From Alphaproteobacteria bacterium (GTDB lineage Bacteria; Pseudomonadota; Alphaproteobacteria; TMED109): a stretch of 64,000 bases of DNA. The stretch spans positions 186,001 through 250,000 of the forward strand of contig JAURCJ010000001.1 in assembly GCA_030828505.1 (NCBI GenBank), read 5' to 3'. Both the position numbers and the translations under genes were made by a program. Shown here piece by piece: positions 62,027 through 64,000 of the stretch. The notes beneath the pieces are model-generated. The model had not been told where the DNA came from. It made no database searches and was given only the letters and a program-made list of their open reading frames with translations. Numbering within the stretch: position 1 is the stretch's first letter; every line of letters starts with the position of its first letter.

Positions 62027-64000
62027 ATGACAAAGCGTATACTGATAGACGCCGAATACTTAGAAGAAACTCGTGTAGTAGTAACCAATGAAAATGATAT
62101 TGAAGATTTTGACCATGAAACTACAACAAAAAAGCAAAATAGAGGTAATATATACTTAGCTAAAATAGCTAGAGTGGAGCCTTCTCTTCAAGCAGCCTTC
62201 GTAGATTATGGTAATGAGCGACACGGATTTTTAGCCTTCAGCGAAATACATCCAGACTACTTTCAAATTCCTATTGCAGATAAGGAGAATATCATAAATG
62301 AAGAAGTTTCTGATTTAGATGATAGTGATATTATAGATGGTAATATTGAAGAAGGAGAAGCGAATAATAATTCTATTAATAAGAAAAAACCTAAAACTAA
62401 ATTTTATAATCAATATAAAATCCAAGAAGTAATAAAAAAAGGGCAAATAGTTTTAGTGCAAGTCACTAAAGAAGAAAGAGGAAATAAAGGTGCGGCACTT
62501 ACCACATTTGTTTCACTAGCTGGAAGATACTGTGTTTTAATGACAAATACTATCAGAAAAGGCGGAATCAGCCGAAGAATTACACATTCTAATGATAGAA
62601 AAAAACTAAGATCTATTATTGAGTCTTTAAATGTACCTAATAATATGGCAGTTATTATTAGAACTGCTGGCTCAAAAAGAACTAAAGTTGAAATTAAAAG
62701 AGATTATAATTTTTTAAATAAAACTTGGGAAAAAATTAGAGAAAATACTCTTAAATCTTTATCTCCTTCTCTTATTCATGAAGAAAATAATATTATTAAA
62801 AGAGGTATAAGAGATTTATTTACCCCAGAAATTGAAGAAATAATTATTCAAGGAAATGATGCTTTTAAGGCAGCAAAAAGTTATATGAAAACTTTGATGC
62901 CTAGTAAAATTAAAATTTTAAAAGAATACAAAGAAAAAACTCCATTATTACAAAAATATAATATAGATACAAAATTAGAAAAAATTCATAGCCCAATCGC
63001 AACTTTAAAAAGCGGAGGGTATTTAGTAATAAATCAAACAGAAGCTCTTGTAGCAGTTGACGTAAACTCTGGTAAAGCTACTAAGGAAAGGAATATAGAG
63101 GAAACCGCCTTACAAACTAATAAAGAAGCTGCTGAAGAATTAGCAATACAACTTCGACTTAGGGATCTATCTGGTTTAATAGTTGTAGATTTTATAGATA
63201 TGCTCTTAAGTAAAAATAATAGATTTATTGAAAATGTATTGAAACAAAAGCTACACTCAGACAGAGCAAAAATTCAAGTAGGCAATATTTCAAATTTTGG
63301 GCTACTAGAGATGTCGAGACAAAGACTAAGGCCTAGCATTTATGAAGCTGAATTTATTACTTGTAATCATTGTTTAGGACATGGGAGAATAAGATCTCTG
63401 GATTCTCTAACTTTAAAAGCCCTTCATAAAATTGAAAAAGAAGCTACAAATTATAAAGATAAATCACTTTCAATAAAAATACCTGAAGAGACGGCTTTAC
63501 ATATACTCAATAATAAAAGAAAAGAATTGAATAATATTGAAGAAAAAAGAAATATTATCATTAATATAATACCTGATCCTGAAATGAAATACGAAGAAAT
63601 TATTTATGAAAACGACTCAATTAACGAATCTAAATCAAATATAAATAATAAAAAAGAGAACTCCAATAAAAATTCTAATAAAACTAAACGCCCTAATAAT
63701 AAAAATAAGTATAAAAAATATAATTCTAAAACTAATGAACAGAATGAAAATGTTACCCAAAATGAAAGTAAAAATGTAACTGATAATAATATAAATAACA
63801 AAGGTAAAGATATAATTCACAAAGAAAAAAATACTAAAATTGATAATAGGAAGAAAAGTAATAATACAAAATCTTTAAACAAACCTGCATCTACTTCTGA
63901 CAAGAAATTAAAGAAATCTAATGCTAAAGAAAACAAATCTGATTCTTTAAAAAAAGAAGATAAAATTCTTAAAGAGAATACAACCAAAAGCACTAAAGTT
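62027..64000 (+). CDS. rne: Ribonuclease E/G (3' truncated by window edge)
   Basis: ATG 62027: MTKRILIDAEYLEETRVVVTNENDIEDFDHETTTKKQNRGNIYLAKIARVEPSLQAAFVDYGNERHGFLAFSEIHPDYFQIP; CNHCLGHGR Zn-link-like motif; open to the last base. Confidence 0.96.
   Translation, partial: MTKRILIDAEYLEETRVVVTNENDIEDFDHETTTKKQNRGNIYLAKIARVEPSLQAAFVDYGNERHGFLAFSEIHPDYFQIPIADKENIINEEVSDLDDSDIIDGNIEEGEANNNSINKKKPKTKFYNQYKIQEVIKKGQIVLVQVTKEERGNKGAALTTFVSLAGRYCVLMTNTIRKGGISRRITHSNDRKKLRSIIESLNVPNNMAVIIRTAGSKRTKVEIKRDYNFLNKTWEKIRENTLKSLSPSLIHEENNIIKRGIRDLFTPEIEEIIIQGNDAFKAAKSYMKTLMPSKIKILKEYKEKTPLLQKYNIDTKLEKIHSPIATLKSGGYLVINQTEALVAVDVNSGKATKERNIEETALQTNKEAAEELAIQLRLRDLSGLIVVDFIDMLLSKNNRFIENVLKQKLHSDRAKIQVGNISNFGLLEMSRQRLRPSIYEAEFITCNHCLGHGRIRSLDSLTLKALHKIEKEATNYKDKSLSIKIPEETALHILNNKRKELNNIEEKRNIIINIIPDPEMKYEEIIYENDSINESKSNINNKKENSNKNSNKTKRPNNKNKYKKYNSKTNEQNENVTQNESKNVTDNNINNKGKDIIHKEKNTKIDNRKKSNNTKSLNKPASTSDKKLKKSNAKENKSDSLKKEDKILKENTTKSTKV

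Noticed and set aside
61737-62033. 98-aa minus ORF in the rne leader
   Set aside because: Composition-driven hydrophobic ORF in AT-rich DNA, antisense to the putative leader
63604-63820. Two overlapping minus-strand 61-65 aa ORFs
   Set aside because: Antisense to the Asn/Lys-rich RNase E tail; hydrophobic character is a reverse-complement artefact of AAT/AAA codons
1-64000. CRISPR arrays, tRNA or rRNA genes, IS elements
   Set aside because: No regularly spaced repeats, cloverleaf-like GC-rich segments, rRNA or transposase motifs seen by eye; a scan with tRNAscan-SE/Infernal/CRISPR finders would be decisive

Overview
AT-rich, densely packed 64 kb chromosomal window, consistent with a streamlined alphaproteobacterium. 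The call rests on gene content and neighbourhoods: cobS-cobT-J-domain-bolA, aroK-aroB-CorC with xerD divergent, DUF1013/TrcR, DUF4167, DUF1192, DUF2125, metX-metW, and RNase E with an S1-domain insertion. An AEGEAN-169/HIMB59-like affiliation is only a guess. I support about 67 protein-coding genes, including a 5'-truncated TRAP substrate-binding gene at the left edge and a 3'-truncated rne at the right edge. I found no convincing tRNA, rRNA, CRISPR array, prophage or transposon. The left ~6.7 kb is a transporter-rich segment (TRAP DctPQM, TSUP, orphan TRAP binding lipoprotein, SSS symporter). The rest is mostly housekeeping: argG, rlmN, prpE, accA, xerD, aroKB, scpA, argJ, secA, ubiG, lysC, ispG, hisS, prfA, prmC, hldE, tyrA, metXW, amiC, rne. 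Points worth a second look are: a metX reading frame with no canonical start that one base in an A5 run would repair; 14 convergent gene pairs, 13 of them spaced -11 to +9 bp; a CobS/CobT/J-domain/BolA module with no cobalamin genes nearby; a 44-aa membrane ORF missed by the ORF track; an M23 peptidase with about five repeated N-terminal modules; and a structured leader ahead of rne. I see no clear-cut new defence or mobile system.
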